DNA from: Chlorobium sp.
GTDB lineage: Bacteria > Bacteroidota > Chlorobiia > Chlorobiales > Chlorobiaceae
Length of the DNA: 64,000 nucleotides
Assembly (NCBI GenBank): GCA_005862225.1
Contig: SZXV01000002.1
Location: forward strand, 1 to 64,000
Reading direction: 5' to 3'
Shown: positions 30,255 through 38,905 of the stretch, one piece after another
How positions within the stretch are numbered: the first letter of the stretch is position 1
How the letters are laid out: every line of letters starts with the position of its first letter
Notes under the pieces: model-generated
What the model saw: the letters and a program-made list of their open reading frames with translations, nothing else
Told to the model about the DNA's origin: nothing
The model's database searches: none
Made by a program: the position numbers and the translations under genes

Positions 30255-30480
30255 TTAGCGATGATAAACCGTGAGCAGCATCGAAAGAGCCTTCTCCAAA
30301 GTGGCTATGGTTTTTTCAATGCCTGCATCACGGCCATGACCAGTCTGACCATGAGAAGTGCAAACTGCCCATCACTGGTGTCAACTTGAGCGCTATATTT
30401 TTCGACAACCTGCGCGAGGCGTTGCTCCACTTGCAACTTGTTGCGTAGAGTATTCACTGCTTCTGTTTTGTTGAGACTTG
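30255..30480 (-). other. Possible gene remnant, unidentified
   Basis: No intact gene is visible in 30227-30639. On the minus strand two overlapping frames look protein-like: one gives KLQVEQRLAQVVEKYSAQ then VDTSDGQFALLMVR, and a shifted frame continues as GHGRDAGIEKTIATLEKALS and stops at about 30255. This could be a frameshifted remnant of one protein. I do not recognise the family, and no start or ribosome site supports expression. Confidence 0.25.
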
Positions 30481-30639
30481 GCAATCAGGGAAAAAAACTT
30501 CTGCTACCATGGTGTCGTGTCAATGAAATGCATCGACCAAGGTATCGTCATGGTTGCGTTTCCCCTCTACAGCGGTAAAAAGCTTCAGGATAACACAATA
30601 GCCCTATTGAAAACCTTCTCACCTTACACCAAAAAAAAA

Positions 30640-30996
30640 TTAATACTCCTTCAGCAAAACGTCAGCAGGGATATGTAGCGCTTTCTGCAAAAGGCGAATC
30701 TGGCGTATCGATAATGGCCGCTTCCGATTTAATATTTCACTGACCCGACTTTTCGAACCGATAATTCGAGTCAAATCCTGTTGATCCATGCCCATTTGAT
30801 CCATCCGAAATCTGATTGCCTCAATCGGCTCTGGCATATCGACAGGAAAATGCTCCTCTTCATAATGCTCAATCAAAATTGCAAGAATTTCCAGCTCATC
30901 TCCCTCTTTTGTGTTCGGCTTCGCCAAAAATATCTCTTCAACACGCAGCAGCACCTGCTGGTAATCGCTTTCACTCTTTATCGGTTTGATCTCCAT
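30640..30996 (-). CDS. higA: Antitoxin HigA (HTH type)
   Basis: A 118-residue antitoxin. The N-terminal part MEIKPIKSESDYQQVLLRVEEIF is the usual HigA dimer/toxin-binding arm; the Xre-type helix-turn-helix follows (MDQQDLTRIIGSKSRVSEILNRKRPLSIRQIRLLQKALHIPADVLL). It neutralises HigB and represses the operon. It starts seven bases after the higB stop, giving the toxin-first order typical of higBA. Confidence 0.9.
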   Translation of the reverse strand: MEIKPIKSESDYQQVLLRVEEIFLAKPNTKEGDELEILAILIEHYEEEHFPVDMPEPIEAIRFRMDQMGMDQQDLTRIIGSKSRVSEILNRKRPLSIRQIRLLQKALHIPADVLLKEY

Positions 30997-31003
30997 GGAC
31001 TAC

Positions 31004-31297
31004 TCAAATAGTGGTTGCATCGATATTGTCGTATTCTGCATGAGTCCCGACAAACCGGATAAACAGTTGACCATAATCAAAATTAATCATGGTAATCAGA
31101 CGGTATGTATTGCCTTTAATGTTAAACACCACCCTGTTTTTACCCAAAATGCTTGCACTTGGATACCGACGCTTCAATTCATCAGGTGAACTCCAACTTG
31201 CTTGCTCGGCCTCTTTGAACCATGCTTTCAAAGGTTGTTCGGCATCGTGGTGCCGCCCCCAAAACTGAACCATAACTCTCCTTGAAATGATTCTCAA
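31004..31297 (-). CDS. higB: Toxin HigB (mRNA interferase)
   Basis: A 97-residue ribosome-dependent mRNA interferase of the RelE superfamily. Family segments are seen throughout: MRIISRRVMVQFWGRHHDAEQPLKAW, SASILGKNRVVFNIKGN and YRLITMINFDYGQLFIRFVGTHAEYDNID. The start is a TTG at 31297; it is chosen over the ATG 24 bases on because the family N-terminus MRIIS is then kept. Paired with higA directly downstream. It looks intact. Confidence 0.9.
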   Translation of the reverse strand: MRIISRRVMVQFWGRHHDAEQPLKAWFKEAEQASWSSPDELKRRYPSASILGKNRVVFNIKGNTYRLITMINFDYGQLFIRFVGTHAEYDNIDATTI

Positions 31298-31611
31298 CGT
31301 CTTTTATGGATAATATGTTCTGTCAAGATACTGCGATCCCATATTGGGAACAATAGCGATTATCGAAAAAACTGAACGTTCATGGAGCAACTTAGTAATA
31401 AAAAGTGTTATTAACGCATTTAATGCGATCCGATATCGAACGATCTTGATCAGTGGTACTTCCCACAAAGCATACACACCCGCTGTTAACATTGAAGAGA
31501 AATTGCCATTCGACAACGCATTTGTTTTATTGAGTAAAATTACTCAACGCATTGAGTAAAACGTTTATGATTATCGGGCGCTCTCAAAAAAGAGTCCTGA
31601 CCCAACGGATT

Positions 31612-31757
31612 GAATCAAAAGCGGTCATGAACAACGCGCATCCGGCATAGCTGCATTTGTGGAACAATGCAAGCCGGATAAGGTGTTGCTGGTCGGGTAT
31701 TCAGGTATTCCGTGGCAGGAGTTCCTTGAAATGTAACCGTTGGAGCTGTTTGGGTAA
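31612..31757 (+). pseudogene. C-terminal remnant of a DUF4143-type ATPase
   Basis: A short stretch translates, with one frameshift and one internal stop, to ESKAVMNN, then SGIAAFVEQCKPDKVLLVG and YSGIPWQEFLEM, then stop and PLELFG. This resembles the end of AAA/DUF4143 ATPases, whose last residues read like EVK...KPDKVLLVG.GGIPWQEFL. No start or N-terminal domain remains. The rest of 31298-31872 holds no gene that I can support. Confidence 0.5.
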
Positions 31758-31872
31758 AGGGATGAGATGTATCGTAGGATCCCTTTGTTTTTCTTTTCGT
31801 TACTCATCAAAATCATATAACTTAAGGTAATATCTTTTCAAGTCAGAACGTCTGCAGAATAGAAAAAACATC

Positions 31873-32109
31873 ATGGAAAAAATTGAATTACCCTTGTCAC
31901 AGTTTACTTATGCTCAAAAGCTTGAGTTGCTTGAGACAATCTATGATGATCTCTCAAGGGATGAAACGGCATTTGAATCTCCGGCATGGCATGAGAACAT
32001 TCTGAATGAACGGAGAGAAGCCATTTCTGCCGGTACAGCGCAACACTCCGACTGGTCAGAACCCAAAGAACGCATAAATAGGAATCCGTTCATGCGGAAA
32101 CATTTTTGA
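31873..32109 (+). CDS. Unstab_antitox/TIGR02574-type addiction module protein (1)
   Basis: A 78-residue protein with the family pattern: LTYAQKLELLETIYDDL-like helix (FTYAQKLELLETIYDDLSRDE), a central SPAWHENILNERREAI with the E-R-x-x-x-I core, and a C-terminal SDWSEPKERI. Such proteins are antitoxins of RelE/ParE-like toxins. No toxin gene follows directly: the next gene is a second antitoxin of the same type 39 bases on. It is probably an orphan. Confidence 0.7.
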   Translation: MEKIELPLSQFTYAQKLELLETIYDDLSRDETAFESPAWHENILNERREAISAGTAQHSDWSEPKERINRNPFMRKHF

Positions 32110-32148
32110 TATATTCAGGTATATGGATAATAAGAGAGGAGAAAAGAG

Positions 32149-32370
32149 ATGCATCTAAAAGACATTCCACAGATTGTTCAACTCAGTATCCCCGAAAAAA
32201 TTTTTCTGGTAGAGGAGCTTTTGGACAGTATCTATGCGGCAGAAGTTGATGTTGCGATTCCCCATGACCATATTTCTGAGCTTGAGAAACGGCTGGCCAG
32301 GCATAGGTCTCATCCCGATGACCTATTATCTTTTGAGGATCTTTGCAAAAAAATAGAATCAAGAAAATGA
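32149..32370 (+). CDS. Unstab_antitox/TIGR02574-type addiction module protein (2)
   Basis: A 73-residue antitoxin with the family start MHLKDIPQIVQLSIPEKIFLVEELLDSI, the core IPHDHISELEKRLARHRSHPDDLLSFEDL and the end CKKIESRK. A strong GAGAGGAGAAAAGAG ribosome site precedes it. Its stop overlaps the ATG of a truncated toxin by four bases (ATGA), the normal coupling of this module type. The two antitoxins in a row share the fold but little sequence. Confidence 0.78.
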   Translation: MHLKDIPQIVQLSIPEKIFLVEELLDSIYAAEVDVAIPHDHISELEKRLARHRSHPDDLLSFEDLCKKIESRK

Positions 32371-32474
32371 CCTGGTCTCTCCAGTTTCTCCCTCACTTCT
32401 ATAAAGATGGCACTTCAAAACAGAGAGAAAGAATAATCTCTGTCCCTGACGATAAACCTTATAGTGAAAACTGA
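32367..32474 (+). pseudogene. Truncated RelE/ParE-type toxin
   Basis: A 35-residue frame coupled to antitoxin 2. It begins MTWSLQFLPHF, which matches the N-terminus of RelE-like toxins that accompany this antitoxin type (MTWxLxFLP...). After that the sequence (YKDGTSKQRERIISVPDD) does not continue the fold and ends at 32474. The toxin core is deleted, so the module cannot act as a toxin-antitoxin pair. Confidence 0.55.
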
Positions 32475-32489
32475 AAATCACAACATACC

Positions 32490-32918
32490 ATGATTATCAA
32501 GCAACTCTCGGTTTTTCTCGAAAACAGGACTGGCCGGCTGACCGAACTGACCGGTATTCTTGCCGCCAACGACATCAATATCTCGGCATTCAGCATTGCC
32601 GATACTGCCGACTACGGTATTCTGCGCATGATTGTCGGAAGACCTGATGCGGCGGCAGAGATACTTCGCAAGGCGGGATTTACCGTTAAAATCACCGACG
32701 TGGTCGGGATGGTTATCCCCCACAGACCCGGCGGACTGCACAAGGCGCTGCAGCTCATTTCCGATAATAACGTCGCCATTGACTACATGTACGCTTTCGC
32801 CTCCGGAGAGTGCAAAGCCACCGTGGTTATCAGGGCGGAATCGTTGCAGAAACTCATTGATGTCCTGCAGGAGCACAAAATGGAACTGCTGCAAGAGGGG
32901 GATGTCTATCAGGTGTAA
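32490..32918 (+). CDS. Tandem ACT-domain protein
   Basis: 142 residues made of two ACT domains. The first begins MIIKQLSVFLENRTGRLTELTGILAANDINISAFSIADT; the second has VIPHRPGGLHKALQLISDNNVAIDYMYAF. ACT domains bind amino acids. This type is often found beside phenylacetate-CoA ligase and IOR genes, so it may sense an aromatic amino acid or modulate PaaK. Here paaK lies 4.4 kb upstream, separated by the accessory patch. About 190 bases on comes an aminotransferase. Confidence 0.85.
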   Translation: MIIKQLSVFLENRTGRLTELTGILAANDINISAFSIADTADYGILRMIVGRPDAAAEILRKAGFTVKITDVVGMVIPHRPGGLHKALQLISDNNVAIDYMYAFASGECKATVVIRAESLQKLIDVLQEHKMELLQEGDVYQV

Positions 32919-33107
32919 CCAACCGCTACCAATATTTCGCTTTTTCGGAGCTTTCTCCTTCAGGGCAATAGAGAACAAGCCCCGCAGGGGCGACATGTTG
33001 CTAGCGCAGGGAAATGAGCATGACGGATACCATCCAACTATAAAGTGTCAATCAACACATCACAAACGGCACCTGTTCATGATAGGTGTCTCATAGCCAA
33101 AACAATC

Positions 33108-34301
33108 ATGCCAAGGTTTTCAAAAGCCGTTTCATCACTCCGCTCTTCCGAAATCAGGGATCTTATGACCCTTGCCTCAAGACCGGACATCATCTCTTTT
33201 GCAGGCGGAATGCCCGGCAATGATCTCTTTCCTGTTCAGGAGATCGAGGATCTTTTCAAAGGACTCGACATCAAAAAAAAGCGCATCGCATTTCAGTACG
33301 GCCCGACACCCGGCCTTCCCTCACTACTTGAGTCACTAAGCGGTTTCCTCGAAAAAAAGGGGTTGCCGGTACACACGAACCGACTGCTCATCACCACCGG
33401 CTCACAGCAGGGGCTTAATCTGCTCGGCAAAGCCTTTATTGATCCCCATGACCCTGTCCTCGTCGAAAATCCCTGCTTTATCGGGGCACTCTCGGCTTTC
33501 CGCTCCTACGATGCTGAACTGAAAGGCATCCCGGTTGACCGCGACGGTATTGTGATGGAGGCGCTGCAACAGGAGATCGACCAAAAAGAGAAGCCGAAAT
33601 TTCTCTACATCACCCCATATTTCCATAACCCGGCAGGGCTGCTCTACAGCACTGAACGCAAAGAGCAACTGATAACCGCGCTTCAGGGCCGCGATATCCC
33701 GCTGATTGAGGATGATGCGTACGGCGACCTCTACTTTTACGAAGAGGATCGGGAACAACTTAAGCCCATCAAGGCGATCAATCCTGAAGGAATTGAGATC
33801 TGCTATACCGGCTCATTCTCCAAAATTCTCGGCCCCGGTCTGCGGCTTGGATGGATGCTTGTGCCCGAAGAGATCTACCAGAAATGCGAGCTGATCAAGC
33901 AATCCGCCGATGCCTGTTCGCCAAGCTTTACCCAGGTGCTGGCCGATGAGTTTATCCGATCAGGCCAGATTTACAGCTATATCGCCACTGTTCGGCAGGA
34001 GTACAAGAGAAGGGCGACCGCCATGGTTGCCGCTCTCCGGGAACATCTGCCCGACTACGTCGAGTGGAACGAACCACGAGGCGGCTTCTACCTCTGGCTC
34101 ACCCTGCCGGAAGAGACCGATGCCACGAAAATTGTGCAACTTGCCATAGAGGGTGGCGCGGTGTTTGTGATAGGAAAAACATTCGATCCGGCAGGAAAGC
34201 GCAACAACTCTCTGCGCCTCTCCTACTGCAACAACACTCCTGAGCAGATCGCTGAAGGAATTCCGATTGTGGCGCGGGCTATAGAGAATATCTGCGGTTA
34301 A
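33108..34301 (+). CDS. PLP-dependent aminotransferase (class I/II)
   Basis: About 397 residues from the ATG at 33108 (MPRFSKAVSSLRSSEIRDLM). An upstream in-frame start would add 21 unlikely residues. Fold-type I signatures: SFAGGMPGNDLFP, TTGSQQGLNLLGKAFIDP, TPYFHNPAGLLYS, and the PLP lysine in YTGSFSKILGPGLRLGW. The closest groups are LysN/2-aminoadipate and aromatic aminotransferases. Together with IOR, PaaK and the ACT protein it could close an aryl acid to aromatic amino acid route; the substrate is inferred. Confidence 0.88.
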   Translation: MPRFSKAVSSLRSSEIRDLMTLASRPDIISFAGGMPGNDLFPVQEIEDLFKGLDIKKKRIAFQYGPTPGLPSLLESLSGFLEKKGLPVHTNRLLITTGSQQGLNLLGKAFIDPHDPVLVENPCFIGALSAFRSYDAELKGIPVDRDGIVMEALQQEIDQKEKPKFLYITPYFHNPAGLLYSTERKEQLITALQGRDIPLIEDDAYGDLYFYEEDREQLKPIKAINPEGIEICYTGSFSKILGPGLRLGWMLVPEEIYQKCELIKQSADACSPSFTQVLADEFIRSGQIYSYIATVRQEYKRRATAMVAALREHLPDYVEWNEPRGGFYLWLTLPEETDATKIVQLAIEGGAVFVIGKTFDPAGKRNNSLRLSYCNNTPEQIAEGIPIVARAIENICG

Positions 34302-34503
34302 AATATTTTACACAGCACCACTCTGCTGTTCCTTGGGGTTGTAACGTATGGTTGACCTGAAAACGTATAATGAAGTTTCCGTATTGCTCTATTATATTGA
34401 ACTAATTCATCATTGTTTACGTCTAACCATTTTCGTATACTTTAGTAACACATTTTTATTCTTAAGTATCGCGACATTGTAAACAAATATCCGGGAGATA
34501 AAA

Positions 34504-34764
34504 ATGACAAAATTGGCAGAATTCTTTCAAGATGGTAATGGCACTTTTTCGGCAACTCGTCTTGGTTTTCTTCTTTGGGTCATTGGCACACTTGTCGTCT
34601 GGATTATTGGAAGTATTGAAAAGAATGCGTTACTGCCAATTGACCAGTCGGTCATAACCATTATTGGTGCATTGATGGTAGGAAAAACTGTGCAGAGCTT
34701 CAGCCCTAACGATGGCAATTCCGGCCAAACTCAACCTGCGGCGCCTGAATCACCTAAGCAATAA
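34504..34764 (+). CDS. Small two-helix membrane protein
   Basis: 86 residues with a GGGAG ribosome site before the ATG. Two hydrophobic segments (LGFLLWVIGTLVVWIIG and SVITIIGALMVGKTV) are followed by a polar, proline/glutamine-rich tail. The layout is holin-like or that of a small phage-derived membrane protein, but no lysis or phage gene is near. No function is given. Confidence 0.6.
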   Translation: MTKLAEFFQDGNGTFSATRLGFLLWVIGTLVVWIIGSIEKNALLPIDQSVITIIGALMVGKTVQSFSPNDGNSGQTQPAAPESPKQ

Positions 34765-34783
34765 AAGGATAACCATCCATTAT

Positions 34784-34818
34784 AACTGGCGCAAAGGGGA
34801 AAATACCATGCGCCAGTT
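34784..34818. terminator. Hairpin between convergent genes
   Basis: AACTGGCGCA (34784-34793) pairs with TGCGCCAGTT (34809-34818), a ten-base perfect stem with a 15-base loop. There is no T-run on either side. The position between two convergent genes suggests bidirectional transcript ends. Confidence 0.45.
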
Positions 34819-34839
34819 ACTCAACTCTATTATCGTCTT

Positions 34840-36936
34840 CTACTGATATCGTTTACAGATACCAAGCTTCTCAATCCGGGAATACAATGTCTTCGGATGC
34901 AGGGCAAGTTGCTCGGCAGCTCCGCCCACTCCGCTCACCCTTCCTTTTGAACGACTGAGAGCATCAAGAATCAGCTCACGCTCCATTGTGGCAACATCAT
35001 CCTCAAAATCACGCATGGTTCTGGTACAACCGGCAGCCGGAAGTTCTGGTGCCGAAGAAGAAGATAAAATCGTCGAGAAATCAAGCGTCGTACCCTCAGA
35101 CACAATAACCGCCTGCTCAATCAGGTGCGCAAGTTCGCGGATATTGCCCTTCCAGTCACGCCCGACCAGGCGATTCATGTCGCTCTCCCGGAAAGAGCGA
35201 ACCGGCTTGCCGAACTCCTTTGAAAACTTTGCCGCAAAATGGGCGGCAAGCATGGCAATATCTTCACGACGCTCGCTGAGCGGCGGAATGGCCAGCGGGA
35301 AGACGTTGAGGCGAAAAAAGAGATCTTCGCGAAAACGTCCTTCGGCAACCTCTTGTGCCAGATCGCGGTTGGTTGCCGCTATAACACGAACATCTACCTT
35401 GATCACCTGTTTTCCTCCAAGCCTCTCAAGCTCTCGCTCCTGAAGCACCCGCAGCAGCTTTGCCTGTAACTCAAGAGGAAGTTCCCCGATTTCATCCAGA
35501 AAAATAGTACCCCCTTCCGCCAGTTCAAACTTGCCGATTCGCCGTTCTGTCGCCCCGGTAAAGCTCCCTTTTTCGTGACCAAAAAGCTCCGATTCAATGA
35601 GGGGAGCTGGCAGGGTAGCGCAGTTGATCTTGATGAGCGCACGCTTGCTGCGGGCTGAAAGATTGTGCAGGGCTCGGGCAAACAGCTCCTTGCCTGTCCC
35701 GGTTTCACCCTGAATCAGCACCGTCGCATCGGTAGGGGCAACCTGGCTGACCCTGCGTAACACCGCCGCAAGAGATGCGCTGCTGCCGATGATCTCCTCA
35801 AAGTTATGTGAGGCCTTGATCTCTTCAATAAGACAGGTGCGCTCACCTTCCAGTTTGCGGCGAAGCTCATCAATCTCCTCAAAGGCAAGGTAGTTCTGCA
35901 AGGCCAGAGAGAGCTGGGGAACAATCAGACTGACCGTTGCCTGGTCTTGCTCTTCAAACGAGCTGGAGGTATGGGAGATAATCAACCCTGCTCGACTTCC
36001 GGGTGTATCCCAAAGCGGAACCGTGAGCAGAGAGCAGATGCCGAATTTTTCTTTGACCAGCTCAAGAATCCGGTACTCTCCGCACAGACGCAGAAAAGAT
36101 TCATCGTAATAGCAACCTGGATTGAAAATCAGGGAAAAGCTCTCCCGGGCAATCTCCTCAATATCGTCAACATCAAACATATCAATCGGAGAGACTGGCA
36201 CAAAACCACCGCCACTGTCACGCATGAAACTGTCAAAAATTCGATAGTTTCCGTCCTCACCCATCACGCGGATACCCAGAAAGGTGCATGGCACCAGCTT
36301 GTCAATCTGATCGCAGACAGCCAAAAGCATCCTGTTGCGATCCTTGATGGTCAGCAGAGCATTGTTAACGGCAAGTTGCATAGCGGTCTGCGCTTCACGC
36401 TGCCGAAGCTCCTCGTAGGCAAGGGCATTGCTGACCGCAACTGCGGTCGGTGACGAAAGCGTGGCGAGCAGCTCTTTTTCGCTCTCCGACCACTTTTTTT
36501 CATCCTTTGAAACAAAACAGAGAAAACCGAGAAGCTTTCCTCCGGTGCGCAGCGGTGAAAGCACAACCTGACGCATACCGAGGTCGTAGAGTATCTGCGG
36601 GAGCGGCACATCCGCCGGATAAAGCCCAAGAGCATCCTCAATACTGAGAACCGAAACCGACATATCGCCAAGATGCGGCTCAATCCATGAGCCCGCAATC
36701 AGCCTTTTTTTGCGATCAAGAGTTTCGGGGAGCTGAAACCGCAGCATTTCAAAAAAGAGATTGCTGTACCGCCCCTCTTTGTCAAAGGTAAGGATGGCGG
36801 CTGAATCAAACTCGAAGACGAGACGAAGCTTGTCGATGACGGTTCGAAAAAGTTCCTGGGGATCACGGATCGAACCAACGGCATCGCTGATGTACTGCAT
36901 CAGTTTATGGGCCTCATGGACGGAAGAGCTGCTCAT
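34840..36936 (-). CDS. Sigma-54-dependent activator with two GAF domains (FhlA-like)
   Basis: 698 residues. Two GAF sensor domains (about 15-165 and 185-345) precede a AAA+ domain with Walker A GETGTGKE (near 409) and the sigma-54-contact loop GSFTGA (near 455; consensus GAFTGA). Walker B is [13 protein letters not shown]. The C-terminal Fis-type helix-turn-helix is [28 protein letters not shown]. There is no receiver domain, so the signal is probably a small ligand or redox state read by the GAF domains. It is divergent from the tolC efflux operon, which has a -24/-12 promoter, so that operon is its likely target. Confidence 0.92.
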   Translation of the reverse strand: MSSSSVHEAHKLMQYISDAVGSIRDPQELFRTVIDKLRLVFEFDSAAILTFDKEGRYSNLFFEMLRFQLPETLDRKKRLIAGSWIEPHLGDMSVSVLSIEDALGLYPADVPLPQILYDLGMRQVVLSPLRTGGKLLGFLCFVSKDEKKWSESEKELLATLSSPTAVAVSNALAYEELRQREAQTAMQLAVNNALLTIKDRNRMLLAVCDQIDKLVPCTFLGIRVMGEDGNYRIFDSFMRDSGGGFVPVSPIDMFDVDDIEEIARESFSLIFNPGCYYDESFLRLCGEYRILELVKEKFGICSLLTVPLWDTPGSRAGLIISHTSSSFEEQDQATVSLIVPQLSLALQNYLAFEEIDELRRKLEGERTCLIEEIKASHNFEEIIGSSASLAAVLRRVSQVAPTDATVLIQGETGTGKELFARALHNLSARSKRALIKINCATLPAPLIESELFGHEKGSFTGATERRIGKFELAEGGTIFLDEIGELPLELQAKLLRVLQERELERLGGKQVIKVDVRVIAATNRDLAQEVAEGRFREDLFFRLNVFPLAIPPLSERREDIAMLAAHFAAKFSKEFGKPVRSFRESDMNRLVGRDWKGNIRELAHLIEQAVIVSEGTTLDFSTILSSSSAPELPAAGCTRTMRDFEDDVATMERELILDALSRSKGRVSGVGGAAEQLALHPKTLYSRIEKLGICKRYQ

Positions 36937-36983
36937 GACATAAACAGAAGAATAATATTCCTGAAATTTAAGACAACATAATA

Positions 36984-36995
36984 CAGAAAATTCTG
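36984..36995. promoter_or_regulatory. Candidate enhancer site for the sigma-54 activator
   Basis: A palindrome CAGAA-AA-TTCTG lies about 120 bases upstream of the start predicted from the -24/-12 promoter, a normal distance for an activator site. A second dyad, GAATA-A-TATTC, lies about 40 bases further upstream. Assignment is inference. Confidence 0.35.
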
Positions 36996-37082
36996 ATTTT
37001 TTCGGAATCCCAAAGAGAGAGACGCTCTAAAACCACCCTGTAAAGTCATGATGTCACTGATTATTTCGACATTTCAGCATTC

Positions 37083-37098
37083 TGGCACATTAATTGCC
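37083..37098 (+). promoter_or_regulatory. Sigma-54 (-24/-12) promoter of the efflux operon
   Basis: TGGCAC-ATTAA-TTGCC. The GG and GC are separated by ten bases, as in the consensus TGGCACG-N4-TTGCW. Transcription should start near 37109, 30 bases before the tolC ATG at 37141. A divergent sigma-54 activator gene lies next to it. Confidence 0.8.
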
Positions 37099-37140
37099 TT
37101 GAATAAGAGCAACGGATATAACGGAACAAACCATAGCTCC

Positions 37141-38475
37141 ATGATTACGAAGAGAAAACTGACCAGAACCGCAGGTATCGCCGCAACAGCACTGATCCTT
37201 GCATGGCCAAGACTGAGCGTCGCCGGCAACGAACCTGCAGAAGCGCCGCTCACCCTTGAAACAGCAATCCATCTTGTCCGTGAAAACAACCCGGCGCTGA
37301 AGGCGGCAACAGAAGAGATCTCTGCTGCTGAAGCCCGCGTCACCCGGAGCCGCAGCGCATATTTTCCACAGATCACTGCCAGCGGGGGATACACCTGGCT
37401 CGACACGGTTTCCGAAATGAGCTTTGGCGGGGGAGCCCCGATTCAGTTCATGCCCCATGACAACTACGACGCCAAAGTAACCGCCCGCGCAACCCTTCTT
37501 GATTTCGGAAAACGGGGAAACAGTGTCAATCTTGCGCTGACCGGCAAAAAAACGGCTGAACAATCGCTTGAACTTGCTCGCCGGGAGCTCTCCTGGCAAA
37601 CCGTGCAGCTTTTTTACGGTATTCTTTTTCTGCGCGAAAATCTTCTTGTGGAAGAAAAGCAGATTTCTGCGCTGAACAAAGCTCTGGAGTACTCGACAAA
37701 ACGATATCAGGCTGGCGCAGCAACCCCGTTTGATCTCTTTTCCACAAAGGTGCGCATTGCCGCTGCCCGCAACAGAATGCTTGACCTGGAGCATGAACTT
37801 CGCCGCAGCGAGCTGAACTTCCGTCGCCTTACTGGCATAGCAGAAAATCAGCCTCTTGCGCTTCAGGGATCATTTGCGGTGCATCCAAAAAGTGACCATC
37901 ACGAGTCTGGACTTATCGCACAGGCACTGCAGCAGCGCATCGAACTTCAACTCTCCAGAGAAAATGAAATTGCTGCAAAACTGCAACGCTCACTGGTCAA
38001 AAAAGAGGGCCTTCCCGTCGTTACCGGCAGCATCTCCTACGGCGTCACCAATGGTTACCAGCCTGATATCCATGAGATACGGAACAATATGGCCGCTAAT
38101 GTGCATCTGGAGATCCCGCTTTTCACCGGCTTCCGTAACAGCGCAGAGCGGCAGGAAAGCGCCGCCCTGGTACGAGCAGCCGCCCAGCGAAAGCTTGATA
38201 CTGAACAGCAGGTGAAAACCGATGTCGAGGAAACGCTCCACGCACTTCAGACTGCCTCAGAAAAGATGACAACCAGTGAAGTACAGGTACAGCAAGCTGA
38301 GCTTGCGGCAAAACACGCAAGAGCCCGTTACGAAAACGGGATGGCAACAGCGCTTGACCTGCTTGATACTGAAGCAGCTTATTCTCAGGCAGAACTTGTC
38401 CGCCTGCAAGCGGCGTATGCCTATGTTTTGAATACCTATACACTGAAACGGGCAACCGGGGAGGTCTTCTGGTAA
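37141..38475 (+). CDS. TolC-family outer membrane efflux protein
   Basis: About 444 residues. I chose the ATG at 37141 because the sigma-54 promoter lies just upstream; longer in-frame starts would overlap it. A signal peptide (MITKRKLTRTAGIAATALILAWPRLSVAG) is followed by two OEP repeats: LTLETAIHLVRENNPALKAATEEISAAEARV... and a second half with NVHLEIPLFTGFRNSAERQES. It is the outer membrane channel of a tripartite pump whose adaptor and MFS carrier follow. The uspA gene starts two bases after its stop. Confidence 0.9.
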   Translation: MITKRKLTRTAGIAATALILAWPRLSVAGNEPAEAPLTLETAIHLVRENNPALKAATEEISAAEARVTRSRSAYFPQITASGGYTWLDTVSEMSFGGGAPIQFMPHDNYDAKVTARATLLDFGKRGNSVNLALTGKKTAEQSLELARRELSWQTVQLFYGILFLRENLLVEEKQISALNKALEYSTKRYQAGAATPFDLFSTKVRIAAARNRMLDLEHELRRSELNFRRLTGIAENQPLALQGSFAVHPKSDHHESGLIAQALQQRIELQLSRENEIAAKLQRSLVKKEGLPVVTGSISYGVTNGYQPDIHEIRNNMAANVHLEIPLFTGFRNSAERQESAALVRAAAQRKLDTEQQVKTDVEETLHALQTASEKMTTSEVQVQQAELAAKHARARYENGMATALDLLDTEAAYSQAELVRLQAAYAYVLNTYTLKRATGEVFW

Positions 38476-38476
38476 G

Positions 38477-38905
38477 ATGGAAATGTCATTAAAAAAAATT
38501 ATTTGCGCCGTTGATTTTTCAGCCGCATCAGACGCTTTGGTGCAATATGCCGCAGCAATCCACAGCGCCGGCACAGAACTCATGATACTCTATGTGGCGC
38601 CGGGAGATGAGAGTGAGAATGGACTGCTCCGAAAACACCTGCACGAATTCTCGCGATACAGCGATATGCTTTCGTATAACAAGGCTCGCGCGCTCTTTAC
38701 GGTTCAGCATGGTGAACCGGCGGCCGCTATTCTCAGCTATGCAAAAGAACACCATGCTGATATGATTATCATAGGCTCCCACGGAAGTACTGCATTAGGC
38801 CGGCTTCTGGTAGGAAGCACTGCCGAATCGGTCATGCGCCACGCGCCATGTCCTGTCGTGATTTTGAAAACACCTGACAACAAAAACAACCATGGAACAA
38901 CCTGA
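38477..38905 (+). CDS. Universal stress protein (UspA family)
   Basis: 142 residues with the UspA fold start LKKIICAVDFSAASDALVQYAAAIH and the ATP-binding motif GSHGSTALGRLLVGSTAESVMRHAPCPVVI (G-2x-G-9x-G-S). It is placed inside the efflux operon: one base after tolC and overlapping the adaptor gene by 14 bases. It may sense energy or envelope stress for the pump, which is inference. Confidence 0.92.
   Translation: MEMSLKKIICAVDFSAASDALVQYAAAIHSAGTELMILYVAPGDESENGLLRKHLHEFSRYSDMLSYNKARALFTVQHGEPAAAILSYAKEHHADMIIIGSHGSTALGRLLVGSTAESVMRHAPCPVVILKTPDNKNNHGTT

Noticed and set aside
30478-30678. Plus-strand frame of 66 codons overlapping the end of higA
   Set aside because: It has no recognisable features and is antisense to the antitoxin end.
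37051-37072. ATGTC-N12-GACAT dyad as the enhancer site of the sigma-54 activator
   Set aside because: It is only about 20-50 bases from the -24/-12 promoter, closer than normal enhancer sites. The dyad near 36990 is better placed.
37048-37140. Longer tolC product starting at 37048
   Set aside because: The longer start lies upstream of the -24/-12 promoter, and the ATG at 37141 gives a proper signal peptide.
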